From assembly GCF_019422935.1 (NCBI RefSeq), contig NZ_JAHZCJ010000003.1, positions 124,001-188,000 of the forward strand: a stretch of DNA of 64,000 nt, written 5' to 3'. Every line of letters starts with the position of its first letter. The stretch's first letter is position 1. This DNA comes from Desulfovibrio sp. GTDB lineage: Bacteria > Desulfobacterota > Desulfovibrionia > Desulfovibrionales > Desulfovibrionaceae. Under the pieces are notes generated by a model that saw only the letters and a program-made list of their open reading frames with translations, was not told the origin of the DNA and searched no databases. Shown piece by piece: positions 44,592-53,830 of this stretch. Both the position numbers and the translations under genes were made by a program.

Positions 44592-45647
44592 TGTTTCCCC
44601 CTTGCGGCCTTTTGCCGACGCAAGTTTATTTACGGTTAGCTCAAGGTAGGTTGGAAAGGGGTTGGGTGCTATCAGGAGAATCCTGAATTGTGAAAAAATG
44701 ACTAAGGGATTTCCCCAGAGGTGGGGAGGGGATTTTGCCTGTCGGCGGCGAGGATCATCCTTTGATTTTTGCTGCTCCGCAGGAGTGGAATAAACCTTTG
44801 ATTTTTGCTGCCCTTCGGGCATGTAATTCCGCCGTCCGGCGGTGTTTGGGACGCCTTCGCGGCGCGCGGGTTCGCCTCCCCAGCATGGGGCTTAAGCGGT
44901 TTACTGCCCTCGAGCATGAGATTCCGCCGTCCGGCGGAGTTTGGGACGCCTGCGCGGCGCGCGGCAAGGTGGGGCCGGTTATGGGGCTACGCCCCCTTCT
45001 CGGCCCCCCTTGCATCCCCCCCCGAAGCACCCCCTGAGGTTTTCAGTTTCCGCAAAACGACGAGGGCAACGCGGCTCTTGCCGCGGGAGCTTCCCTCACT
45101 CGCCACGCTCGCTCAGGTGATCTCCCTCCGCGCCGCGTAAATGCCATCGTCCGCTTTCGCTTTGCATCTAAATCAATTTTAGTCAATCATCTTCAGCAGT
45201 TACCTAGATGTAGAGCATGCTTCATTCCTATTTAATACCTCGTGGACATACCGTCAGCCAGCAGCAAGCTTGGACAAGTCAAAGAACAAATAAAAAGATA
45301 TACAACTTCTTTAAGTTACTCGTAATGCACCAATTACCATTCAGCCATGACCAGACGGATAAATTGCGAGTCAAAAAAATCTATCCGCCATCAAAAGCTG
45401 GTTGTTGTGTTGCCTTCCTTAAACTCGCCGGAGCAAGGCGGAGGCGATGGCTGGTGTTGAGTGAATTTGCAAAATACGCATTTTTCTGGCCTGACAAGGA
45501 AAAATCCTGTTTTTGAGCGCAGCGTACTCATGTACGTGAGCATCAAAAACAGGATTTTAACGCCGTCAGGCCAGAAAAGTCGGGTTTGCGTAAATACGCT
45601 CGACAGGTTCGCCCCACCCCGCCACCAAGCTCTTACATGCCTTTTCC
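44592..45647. other. 1.06-kb intergenic region dominated by repeats
   Basis: No gene is supported between the TauE operon start and the LuxR-type regulator, both on the minus strand. It contains a short direct repeat (TTTGATTTTTGCTGC around 44762 and 44800), two copies of a 44-bp GC-rich sequence (44826-44869 and 44921-44963), and the inverted second copy of the composite repeat. The first 200 nt (44592-44790) should hold the TauE operon promoter, but no clear -35/-10 was found. Confidence 0.55.
44820..45620 (-). repeat. Composite intergenic repeat, copy 2 (inverted)
   Basis: Read on the minus strand this region repeats the 20.8-21.6 kb unit: block A then block B. Block A carries the same nested hairpin, here with outer arms 45482-45495 and 45565-45578 (14 bp, perfect) and inner arms 45501-45516 and 45543-45558 (16 bp, perfect). 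The 26-nt loop is identical to copy 1, but the arms differ at about half of their positions with matched changes. Block B (44826-45145) is GC-rich and contains ATTCCGCCGTCCGGCGG twice. The two copies lie about 24 kb apart in opposite orientation. Confidence 0.8.
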
Positions 45648-46400
45648 CTACACCTTCACAAGACCGTGCCGGATGGCAATCTTGACCAAATCCCCCACTG
45701 ACCCGGCCTGCAACTTGGTAAGCAGATTGTACTTGTGAGTCTCCACCGTCTTGGGGCTGATATACAGCTCCGCAGCTATGTTCTTGACGCTCATGCCATC
45801 AGCCAGCAAACGAAAAATCTCTTTCTCTCGGGGCGAAAGGGCCCCCAGATCAGCCCCGGCATCGGCATTCGCCGTATCGGCAGCCTCGCGCCGCTGACGC
45901 AGCATGGCCGCCACACGCCCGCCGGGATCGGGAAAACTCAGATAAATCTCGCCCGCGCGCACACTTTCAATGGCGCGCAGCAGCACGCCGGGCGATTCAG
46001 ACTTGCGCACATGCCCCATAATGCCCAGATCAATAAGCTCCGGCAGCCAGCGCTGATCTTCATGCCCAGTATAGACCAAAATACGCGTCTGGGGCCGCAC
46101 CTCAAGCACGGCGCGCCCAGTTTCAAGACCATTCATGCCGGGCATGCCAAGATCGAGCACCAGCAAATGCGGTTGCAGGGATGCCGCCAGAGCCACAGCC
46201 TCGCCTCCGTTCTGGGCCATGCCCACAACGCGCAGATGCCCATAAGGCGCGAGCAGACTGCGCACGCCTTCCATAAGCAGCTTGTGATCGTCCACCAGCA
46301 AAATGCGGCAGACCTCGCCCGGAATATCACCCATTGGCACGGCTTTGCGGCTCTCGCAGCTGATGTTTCGGCCCGCTTCCCCAGTGGCGGCTGTTGGCAT
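45648..46400 (-). CDS. LuxR/NarL-type response regulator
   Basis: A two-domain regulator of up to 250 aa. The receiver has LLVDDHKLLMEGV, the phospho-acceptor Asp in HLLVLDLGMPGMNG and Lys in HVRKSESP. The C-terminal LuxR helix-turn-helix reads LSPREKEIFRLLADGMSVKNIAAELYISPKTVETHKYNLLTKL. No kinase gene is adjacent, so it is an orphan. ATG 46334 is an alternative start closer to the usual receiver N-terminus; neither has a clear Shine-Dalgarno site. It lies 168 nt downstream of mgtE on the same strand. Confidence 0.9.
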   Translation of the reverse strand: MPTAATGEAGRNISCESRKAVPMGDIPGEVCRILLVDDHKLLMEGVRSLLAPYGHLRVVGMAQNGGEAVALAASLQPHLLVLDLGMPGMNGLETGRAVLEVRPQTRILVYTGHEDQRWLPELIDLGIMGHVRKSESPGVLLRAIESVRAGEIYLSFPDPGGRVAAMLRQRREAADTANADAGADLGALSPREKEIFRLLADGMSVKNIAAELYISPKTVETHKYNLLTKLQAGSVGDLVKIAIRHGLVKV

Positions 46401-46568
46401 CTATTCCGGCGATGGGGGACAAAGCCGGAAGCCCTCCATGCCCCGGCCACGCGGCAAGGAAGCCGCAGCGGCCATGATGCAGCACACGGGGCAACGCAAG
46501 GTTGCCCTGTAACAGCCGCGCCGTTGCAGGGGCATGATCCCTCAAACAGACCAAGGGTGACAAATTTT

Positions 46569-48020
46569 TTATAAAATGAACAGAGAGGCCAGGCCCAAAA
46601 AGATAAAAAAGCCTGCGCCATCGGTGATGGTGGTGAGAAAAATACTTGAAGCCTGCGCGGGGTCGCGCCCCAGCGCCCGAAAAATAAGCGGGATGGAGCC
46701 GCCAGCCACCGCGCCCAAAAGCATGTCGCACAAGAGAGCCCCGCCCATGACGCCGCCCACCATGGGCAGGCCCGTGAACCACCATGCAGCGAAAAAGGCC
46801 ACCACAGCCATGGCCATGCCGGTGACAATGCCGATCTTGCCCTCGCGCACCACGGCCATCCAGGCCTTTTTCTGGTCAAAGCGGTCTGTGGCCAACTGGC
46901 GGATCATCACCGCCAGAGCCTGCTGCCCCGTATTGCCCGCCTGATTGGCCACCATGGGCATGAGCACGGCCAGCACTGCCATCTGGGCGATGGAGCCCTC
47001 AAACATGTAAACCACCGAGGCCGACAGGGCGGAATTTATCATGTTCACAAACAGCCAGGGCAGGCGTTTGCGCACACTCTCAAGCCAGGGGGTATCCACG
47101 CTTTCTTCCGGGTCGGCGCCCACCATGCCCAGCATGTCGGCGCTGGCTTCTTCGTGCATGATGTCCATGATATCGTCATAGGTGACCACGCCGAGGATAT
47201 GCCCCTCGTTGTCCACAACGGGCATGGCCATAAAATTGTAGTGCGAGAGCAGGCTTGCCACTTCGCGCTCATCCGTATCGTAGGTAACGCTGACAACGCT
47301 CTGGCCCGAAACCGCGTCGCCCACGATGGTGCCGGGCCGCGCCAGCATGAGATCGCGCAGAGAAAGTACGCCCACAAGCACCTGATGCTCGTCCACCACA
47401 TAGGCGTAGTAGGGGCTTTCCTTGTCTTCCATTTCGCTGCGGATGTGGGCGATAGCTTCATCTGCCGTAAAATTTCTTTCCAGCAAGATAAGCTCGGTGT
47501 TCATGACACCGCCGGCAGAATCCGGGTCAAAATTGAGCAGATTGCGCAATTCTTCCGAATCTTCGCGGTCGAGCTTTTCCAGCAGGGCGTCGCGGTGATC
47601 CTCGTCCAGTTCGTCCAGCACATCGGCGGCGTCGTCGGGCGACATCTCGGCGATAATCTGGGCGGCTACGTCATCGTCCAGATTTTCCAGCACGTCCACG
47701 GCCATGTTCTCGTCCAGTTCGGCCAACGCCTCTGCGGCGTCCTCCTTGGACATGCGGCTCAGGGTGCTGACCTGCTTTTCGAGACTCAGATTCTCAAGAT
47801 GGTCGGCCATGTCCGCCGGATGCACAAATTCGGCATCGGCGTATTCCGCGGCAAAATCTTCATCATCGGCATCGGGCCGCTCCGCAGTCAGCAGAGAGGC
47901 CGCGCCCGGGGGCAGAGTGTCTTTTTCAGACGGAAGCTGGGGAGGTACTACAGGAGGCTGCGCGCTGCCAGGCTGTTCCGCAGGATCGGTACGGAATTTA
48001 TCGTTGTGCTGATCTGCCAT
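46569..48020 (-). CDS. mgtE: Magnesium transporter MgtE
   Basis: A 483-aa Mg2+ channel/transporter. After an acidic N-terminal tail of about 60 residues, the MgtE_N superhelix covers about 60-190 with repeated DDDVAAQIIAEMSPDDAADVLDEL-type helices. Two CBS domains follow (YYAYVVDEHQVLVGVLSLRDL and MPVVDNEGHILGVVTYDDI), forming the cytosolic Mg2+ sensor. Five membrane spans follow, with the pore signature MPMVANQAGNTGQQALAV. The start ATG 48020 has AAGG upstream. No M-box riboswitch is visible in its leader. Confidence 0.95.
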   Translation of the reverse strand: MADQHNDKFRTDPAEQPGSAQPPVVPPQLPSEKDTLPPGAASLLTAERPDADDEDFAAEYADAEFVHPADMADHLENLSLEKQVSTLSRMSKEDAAEALAELDENMAVDVLENLDDDVAAQIIAEMSPDDAADVLDELDEDHRDALLEKLDREDSEELRNLLNFDPDSAGGVMNTELILLERNFTADEAIAHIRSEMEDKESPYYAYVVDEHQVLVGVLSLRDLMLARPGTIVGDAVSGQSVVSVTYDTDEREVASLLSHYNFMAMPVVDNEGHILGVVTYDDIMDIMHEEASADMLGMVGADPEESVDTPWLESVRKRLPWLFVNMINSALSASVVYMFEGSIAQMAVLAVLMPMVANQAGNTGQQALAVMIRQLATDRFDQKKAWMAVVREGKIGIVTGMAMAVVAFFAAWWFTGLPMVGGVMGGALLCDMLLGAVAGGSIPLIFRALGRDPAQASSIFLTTITDGAGFFIFLGLASLFIL

Positions 48021-48434
48021 GGCGCGCCTTTAATCCAGTCTGTAGCCGAAGTGGAACGGTCGCGCCCAAGGCGCAACCCTGCAACAAGAAGCGGCAAAGC
48101 TTCGCCACGGCATCAGCCGGGGCAGCCCCAAAAACCGCACACAGTAGGCGGCACGATAATCCGGGGGACTTTTGCCTGCCCCGGCAGCCAGCCGCAAAAC
48201 ACTGCAGACTGTTAAGCAAAAAACGTGTGATTGTCACCAGCACGCCATGCTTGTGAAAAAACTCATGAAGTCCCGGCAGCTTGACGCGAAACACGGGGCA
48301 TTCTATCTATTACACCACACCCGTATTGGGCAACCGCCGCAATCGGGCCATATTTACAGTCTTGCAGCGTGTGCAACGCGCGCCCTGACGGGCGAGTTTC
48401 CACTTAGCACGTGCAAGAAATGGGGACAAGCGCA
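48021..48434. promoter_or_regulatory. Divergent region between mgtE and nadC
   Basis: A 414-nt gap without a supported gene. On the nadC side TTGACG (48281-48286) is followed 17 nt later by TATCTA (48304-48309), a weak promoter candidate. I found no M-box leader for mgtE and no recognisable nicotinate-pathway operator. Confidence 0.35.
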
Positions 48435-49307
48435 ATGTTCACGCCCTGGGCCGCATTTTTCTCTCCCGAAGGTCAGCGGCTACTCCAAAAATCCATCGAT
48501 CTCGCTCTTGAGGAAGACGGCCCTGAAATGACCGCTCTGGGGCTTTTTGCCCCAGAATCCTCCATGAACGCCGTTATCCGCGCCAAGGAAGACACCCTGG
48601 TTGTGGGCCTGCCTGTTATCGGCGCTGTTTTCAAAAGCCTCGGCGCGCCGTTCACATGGCGCGCGCTGGTCAGGGAAGCTGCCTTCGTGCCCTCCATGAC
48701 AGAGGTTGCGCATATCACGGCCCCAGCCACGGCCATGCTCAAGGCCGAACGCGTCATTCTGAACTTCATCACCCATCTTTCGGGCATTGCCAACCTCACC
48801 GCCCGCTACGTGCGCGAACTGGAAGGCACTGGCGTGCGTCTGCTCGATACCCGCAAAACCACTCCCGGTCTGCGTTGGGTCGAAAAATACGCCGTTCAGG
48901 CGGGCGGCGGGCACAATCACCGCAAAAACCTGACAGAAATGCTCATGCTCAAAGACAACCACATCGACGCCGCAGGTTCCATCACCGCGGCGGTTGCCAG
49001 GTTGCGCGCGCATTACGCGCCCTGCCCGCCCATCGAGGTGGAGTGCCGCACCCTTGACCATGTGCGCGAAGCCGTCGCCGCTAAGGCTGACCGCATCATG
49101 ATGGACAACATGGACGGCCAGCGCCTTTCCGAGGCTCTCGCCCTTGTGCCTCGCTCCATCGAAACGGAAGTGAGTGGCGGCGTGCGGCTGGATACCATCC
49201 GCGCCCTTGCGCTCACCGAGCCGCGCAGGCCCGATTTTATTTCTGTGGGGCGTCTGACCCATTCCGCAGTGTCGGCAGATTTCAGCATGACCCTGCTGGC
49301 AGTGTAG
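48435..49307 (+). CDS. nadC: Nicotinate-nucleotide pyrophosphorylase (carboxylating)
   Basis: A 290-aa enzyme that converts quinolinate and PRPP to nicotinate mononucleotide in NAD synthesis. Conserved blocks are RVILNFITHLSGIAN (phosphoribosyl-binding region), DTRKTTPGLR, GGGHNHRKNLTEMLMLKDNHI and the late ETEVSGGV. ATG 48435 has GGGGA eight bases upstream; in-frame GTG 48411 and ATG 48420 lack good sites. It is the first of three de novo NAD genes in pathway-reversed order. Confidence 0.95.
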   Translation: MFTPWAAFFSPEGQRLLQKSIDLALEEDGPEMTALGLFAPESSMNAVIRAKEDTLVVGLPVIGAVFKSLGAPFTWRALVREAAFVPSMTEVAHITAPATAMLKAERVILNFITHLSGIANLTARYVRELEGTGVRLLDTRKTTPGLRWVEKYAVQAGGGHNHRKNLTEMLMLKDNHIDAAGSITAAVARLRAHYAPCPPIEVECRTLDHVREAVAAKADRIMMDNMDGQRLSEALALVPRSIETEVSGGVRLDTIRALALTEPRRPDFISVGRLTHSAVSADFSMTLLAV

Positions 49308-49495
49308 CCGCAGCAACAGCCATGCCCGCGTTCTGCTGCCATACTTTCGCATACCGCAAACCGCGATCCGTGAAAGCAACACGCTGACCCACGGCGGCAA
49401 CCATACGGCGACATTGCGACAACACAGTGACATCACCGGAACAAATTTCCGCATTTGCCACTTCTTTTTTCATACTGCCTGCAGAGGAACCTGAA

Positions 49496-50542
49496 ATGCA
49501 AGACACAAGCGCTGCAATCGCATCCCTGAAAAAACAGCTCGGCGCGAATCTGTGTATAATGGGGCACCACTACCAGAACGATAACGTGGTGCGCCACTGC
49601 GACATCACAGGAGATTCGCTTGAGCTTGCCCGCCGCGTTCCCGGCATTGACGCAGCCCACATTGTTTTTTGCGGCGTCTATTTTATGGGGGAATCTGCCG
49701 CTCTGCTGGCAAAACCCGGCCAGAGCGTGCATCTGCCCAGTCTGGACGCAGACTGCCTCATGTCGCGCATGACCCCGGCCCCCCTGGCCCGCAAGGTGCT
49801 GGAGCAGCTCGCAGCCACAGGCCGCAAGATCATTCCGCTGGCTTACGTCAACACCGATCTGGCCCTCAAGGCCGTGGTGGGCGAATTTGGCGGCGCGGTC
49901 TGCACCTCGGCCAATGCCAAAATCATGCTGCGCTGGGCGCTGGATCAGGGCGACGGCGTGCTCTTTCTGCCCGACAGGCATTTGGGCAACAATACCGCCG
50001 AAACTTTGGGCATCAGCCAGGACGAACGCCATGTGCTGCGTGTAGGCGCTGCGGGGCTGGTACAGCCAGAAACCCAGCCCCTTGACCGAAAGCTGCTGCT
50101 CTGGCCCGGCTGTTGCGCCATCCACGCACGCTTTGAACCCGATGATGTGGAGGCCATCCGCGCCGAATACCCCGGCTGCCGCGTCATCGCCCACCCCGAA
50201 TGCAGGCAGGAAGTCATTGAAGCCTGCGATGGCGCTGGTTCCACGTCATATCTCATCAAGGAGGCGGCCCGCGTAGCCGCCGAAGAACCGGGCACGACAC
50301 TTATTGTCGGCACGGAAAACAACCTTGTGTACCGTCTGGCCGAGCGCCATGCGGGCCAGTGCCGCATTCTGCCGCTGGGCCATGCCATTTGCGGCAACAT
50401 GGCCAAGGTTACGGAAAAGAAGCTTCTGGCCACGCTGCAAAGCGTAGCCGCCGGAGCAGCCTCGCCTCTGCACATTGAGGAGAACCTCTGCCCCCCCGCC
50501 CGTCTCTCCCTAACCCGCATGCTTGAAGCCTGCGGTAACTGA
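49496..50542 (+). CDS. nadA: Quinolinate synthase A
   Basis: A 348-aa 4Fe-4S enzyme that condenses iminoaspartate and dihydroxyacetone phosphate to quinolinate. Cluster cysteines lie in the DADCLMSRM region, in PECRQEV and in the C-terminal EENLCPPARLSL. MGHHYQNDNVV, FCGVYFMGESA, VCTSANA and PDRHLGNNTA are diagnostic. The start ATG 49496 follows GAGGA. It lies 188 nt after nadC and 10 nt before nadB. Confidence 0.95.
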   Translation: MQDTSAAIASLKKQLGANLCIMGHHYQNDNVVRHCDITGDSLELARRVPGIDAAHIVFCGVYFMGESAALLAKPGQSVHLPSLDADCLMSRMTPAPLARKVLEQLAATGRKIIPLAYVNTDLALKAVVGEFGGAVCTSANAKIMLRWALDQGDGVLFLPDRHLGNNTAETLGISQDERHVLRVGAAGLVQPETQPLDRKLLLWPGCCAIHARFEPDDVEAIRAEYPGCRVIAHPECRQEVIEACDGAGSTSYLIKEAARVAAEEPGTTLIVGTENNLVYRLAERHAGQCRILPLGHAICGNMAKVTEKKLLATLQSVAAGAASPLHIEENLCPPARLSLTRMLEACGN

Positions 50543-50552
50543 GGTTTGCGCC

Positions 50553-52151
50553 GTGAACTCTATTCGCCGTCACGTGCCCGTGCTGATCATCGGCTCGGGC
50601 GTTGCCGGATGCACCGCTGCACTTACCCTTGCCGATTCCGGCTGCGACGTTCTCCTGCTCAACGCCGGAGACAGGCTGGCTGACGGCAACTCCGAGCTAG
50701 CCCAGGGCGGCATCATCTATCAGGCAAATCCCACGCCAGAGCATCCCTCGGACGCACCAGCTCTGGAAAAGGATATTCTGGTTGCAGGGCACAATTATAA
50801 TTACAACAAGGCCGTCAGTTTTCTGTGCGCGCAAGGCCCGCAGTGCGTGGACGAGGTCCTCATCAAGCGCGCCCAGGTGCCCTTTGACCGCAACGAGGAC
50901 GGCACGTTCAACCTCACGCGCGAGGGCGGACATTCCACCCAGCGCATTCTGCACTGCGCCGACTTTTCGGGCCGGGCCATCATGGAGGGCCTCACCGCCC
51001 AGGTGCTGGCCCACCCGCGCATCACGCGGCTGCACCGCCGCGCCGCCATCGACCTTCTGACCAGCCACCACCACGCCAAGGCCTCGCAATACCGCTACGA
51101 GGTGCGCAACCGCTGCCTTGGCGCGTATGTGCTCAATGAAGAAACCGGCGAGACGGAAACTATCCTTGCGGACTGGACAGTGCTTGCCACCGGCGGCGTG
51201 GGGCAGGTCTTTCTGCACTCCACCAACTCGCCCGGCTGCGTGGGCACGGGTATGTCCATGGCCTTTCGCGCTGGTGTTGACCTTGCCAACCTCGAGTTCA
51301 TGCAGTTCCACCCAACCGCGCTGTACGAAGAACGCAGCAACCGCCGCTCGCTCATTACCGAGGCCATGCGCGGCGAGGGCGCGCGCCTGCTTGACAGCAA
51401 GGGCCGCGCCTTCATGCTTGACCACGACCCCAGGGGTGATCTGGCCCCGCGTGACGTGGTGGCCCAGGCCATGATGGACGAAATGCTGCACACCGGCGCG
51501 CCTTGCCTTTATCTGGACGTGAGCGGCGTGGAGCAGGACGTGCCCACGCGCTTTCCTACCGTATACGAAAAGTGCCGCGAGGCCGGCATCGACATTCTCA
51601 AGGAACCCATTCCCGTGGTGCCCGCGGCCCACTACTTCTGCGGCGGCGTGCTCACCGACGTGCATGGCCGCACCTCGCTGCACGGACTCTACGCCATCGG
51701 CGAATGCGCCTGCACCGGCCTGCACGGGGCCAACCGTCTTGCCAGCACCTCCCTGCTTGAGGCATTGGTATGGGGCGTGAGCAGCGGCAAGGATCTGGCC
51801 CACCGCGTGGTGGCCGAAAGCGGCCTGCCCAAGGCTCTGGCCGCAGCCATCCCCGACTGGCGGCACGAAGGCGACGAACGCAGAGACGACCCGGCCCTTG
51901 TGGCCCAGGACTGGACAAACATCCGCAATACCATGTGGAACTATGTGGGCATTGCCCGCACAGAGGCGCGCCTGCGCCGCGCCTTCGAAGACATGCGCGA
52001 CCTTGTGCGACATATCCACGATTTTTACAAGCGCACACGCATATCGCGGCGGCTGGTGGATCTTTTCCACGGTTCGCAGACCTCGTACATCATCACGCAG
52101 GCCGCGTTGCGCAACAAGGTAAGTATTGGCTGCCACCACCGGGTGGATTAA
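50553..52151 (+). CDS. nadB: L-aspartate oxidase
   Basis: A 532-aa flavoprotein that oxidises aspartate to iminoaspartate for NadA. The FAD-binding motif is IGSGVAGCTAAL, with LAQGGIIY, TREGGHSTQRILHCAD, EFMQFHPTALY, AHYFCGGV and CTGLHGANRLASTSLLEALVWG. GTG 50553 is chosen because GAGG lies eight bases upstream and the dinucleotide fold begins at the usual distance. It ends the nadC-nadA-nadB operon. Confidence 0.95.
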   Translation: MNSIRRHVPVLIIGSGVAGCTAALTLADSGCDVLLLNAGDRLADGNSELAQGGIIYQANPTPEHPSDAPALEKDILVAGHNYNYNKAVSFLCAQGPQCVDEVLIKRAQVPFDRNEDGTFNLTREGGHSTQRILHCADFSGRAIMEGLTAQVLAHPRITRLHRRAAIDLLTSHHHAKASQYRYEVRNRCLGAYVLNEETGETETILADWTVLATGGVGQVFLHSTNSPGCVGTGMSMAFRAGVDLANLEFMQFHPTALYEERSNRRSLITEAMRGEGARLLDSKGRAFMLDHDPRGDLAPRDVVAQAMMDEMLHTGAPCLYLDVSGVEQDVPTRFPTVYEKCREAGIDILKEPIPVVPAAHYFCGGVLTDVHGRTSLHGLYAIGECACTGLHGANRLASTSLLEALVWGVSSGKDLAHRVVAESGLPKALAAAIPDWRHEGDERRDDPALVAQDWTNIRNTMWNYVGIARTEARLRRAFEDMRDLVRHIHDFYKRTRISRRLVDLFHGSQTSYIITQAALRNKVSIGCHHRVD

Positions 52152-52276
52152 AGTACGTGTGGAGCACAGCCCTTGCCTGAACACATTTTAGCAAAATCGG
52201 CTGAATACCTGCGGTGCGCGGCACACGCCTGCAACTGCGATTTGACCGCTGAAGTTTTGAAGCTGGAGAAACCTGA

Positions 52277-53827
52277 ATGAAAAAAGCATATTTGCCAGCC
52301 GCCGTGGTGATTCTGATCGCGGCGGGCTTTCTGGGTCTGTTTTTCGGCCTGAGCCCTCTGGTGGAGGGACAGGTACAGAGGGGCATCCAGAACATCGGCA
52401 TCTCCGGCGACGGCATATCCACGCAGGCCGCGGTGGACAGGGTGGAATTTTCTCCCCTGTCGCGCACTCTGACCCTGTACGGCCTGCGCCTGCGCGGTGA
52501 AACGCCTCAGGGACCCCTTGCGTATGAAGTGGCGGAGGTTTCGCTCCGCATTCCCCTGCGCATGCTGCTGGCCTACACCCCCTTGCGGCCCATGGTGCTG
52601 AAGGATGTGGGCATGATGCCCGTGGCCGAAAACATCGTGGTGCGCAACCTGGCACTGCGCACGCCCGAGGCCCGAGGTTCGGTGCAGCGCGAAGAAATTG
52701 ACGAACTGCGCAGCCAGAGCGAGCTGGTGGCCCGTTTTCTTGACGGTGCCCCCATCGACGCACTGGCCGCCACGTACCTCATGAGCGCAGACAAGGCGCA
52801 CAGCTTTTTTCTGAGCGTCAGCATTCCCGGCAAGGAAGGTCTGGCCCAACTGACCATTAAGGAATCGCTGATCAAGGGATGGGACGGCGCTTCCGTTGAG
52901 CATATGCGCATTGAAGACATGCAGAGCCGCCTTGATGGGCACGAGAGCATGCGCATGGCGAGCTTTGAAGCCAACGGCCTCACCTTGCCGGAGCTGGGCC
53001 TGCTGCACCGCCTTATGGACGCAGCCGCAATGAGTGAAAACGACATGGACGCAGCCGTTAAGGCCCTTGGCCCGATTGTGGAAGAAATTCTGGCTGCCGA
53101 CCCGCCCCTTGTGCGGCAGGTGCGCGCCTCGGGCATGACCTTTGCCGTGGAAAACGGCAGCGTGACTGTTGGCAGCGTGGGTTTTGACTGGCTTTCCAAC
53201 TCGCCGCGCCACACAACCAGTTTTATCCGCGATCTTGCGGCCTCCAAAAGCCTGCTTGAAGAGGCTTCCGGCCTTGCCATGCCCGCGCTCAAGGCCAACA
53301 TGACCTTTGAAAGCCTTGGCCTGAGCACGGCCTCGCACAAAAAAACAATGTCCATCAAGGCCGAAGGTCTCGCGGACGTGGACTGTTCGTTCACCCTGTA
53401 CGATGCCGGGATCATCAGCACCAGCGAGCAGGCCCTGCTGATGCAAAGCTTCAGCGATCTGCACCTCGCCGTGAAGGATCACGGAGCGCTGGCCTGGGTT
53501 GGCCTCAATCTTTCCCACGACGGGCGCGCAGCGGCCACGGCCCTGCACCAGACCCTGGACAAGGGGCTGGATCTCGCCCCCACCCCGCAGAACAACGCCA
53601 TCCGGCAGGCCCTGCTGACCTTTGTGCAGCGCCCGGGCCAGCTTGAAGCCGCCAGCGCCAAAGGCCAGCGCATAGGGATTCTGCAAATACTGGCTGCCCT
53701 GAACGACCCTGGCGCGCTGTTTACCTGCACCGCCGTTGCCGGTCAGAAAACGCTGGAAGAACAGATCAACGCCCTTGCGGCGCAAACCGCCAAAACATCC
53801 GCCCCCGCCGAAGCAGCGGGAAAGTAG
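52277..53827 (+). CDS. Membrane-anchored periplasmic protein of unknown function (516 aa)
   Basis: An N-terminal uncleaved signal anchor (about residues 5-25, VVILIAAGFLGLFFG) leads into a large soluble part presumably in the periplasm. The region after the anchor, with VDRVEFSPLSRTLTLYGLRLRG and EVAEVSLRIPLRMLLAY, recalls the first strands of AsmA/DUF748-type proteins, where such strands describe membrane-adjacent beta structure. The middle is largely helical. GGAG precedes ATG 52277. The rRNA methyltransferase gene follows after three bases. The family is not firmly identified; AsmA-like is only a suggestion. Confidence 0.75.
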   Translation: MKKAYLPAAVVILIAAGFLGLFFGLSPLVEGQVQRGIQNIGISGDGISTQAAVDRVEFSPLSRTLTLYGLRLRGETPQGPLAYEVAEVSLRIPLRMLLAYTPLRPMVLKDVGMMPVAENIVVRNLALRTPEARGSVQREEIDELRSQSELVARFLDGAPIDALAATYLMSADKAHSFFLSVSIPGKEGLAQLTIKESLIKGWDGASVEHMRIEDMQSRLDGHESMRMASFEANGLTLPELGLLHRLMDAAAMSENDMDAAVKALGPIVEEILAADPPLVRQVRASGMTFAVENGSVTVGSVGFDWLSNSPRHTTSFIRDLAASKSLLEEASGLAMPALKANMTFESLGLSTASHKKTMSIKAEGLADVDCSFTLYDAGIISTSEQALLMQSFSDLHLAVKDHGALAWVGLNLSHDGRAAATALHQTLDKGLDLAPTPQNNAIRQALLTFVQRPGQLEAASAKGQRIGILQILAALNDPGALFTCTAVAGQKTLEEQINALAAQTAKTSAPAEAAGK

Positions 53828-53830
53828 CAT

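Noticed and set aside
48021..48434. M-box (ykoK) magnesium riboswitch upstream of mgtE
   Set aside because: No recognisable M-box segments or leader terminator reading into mgtE were seen.
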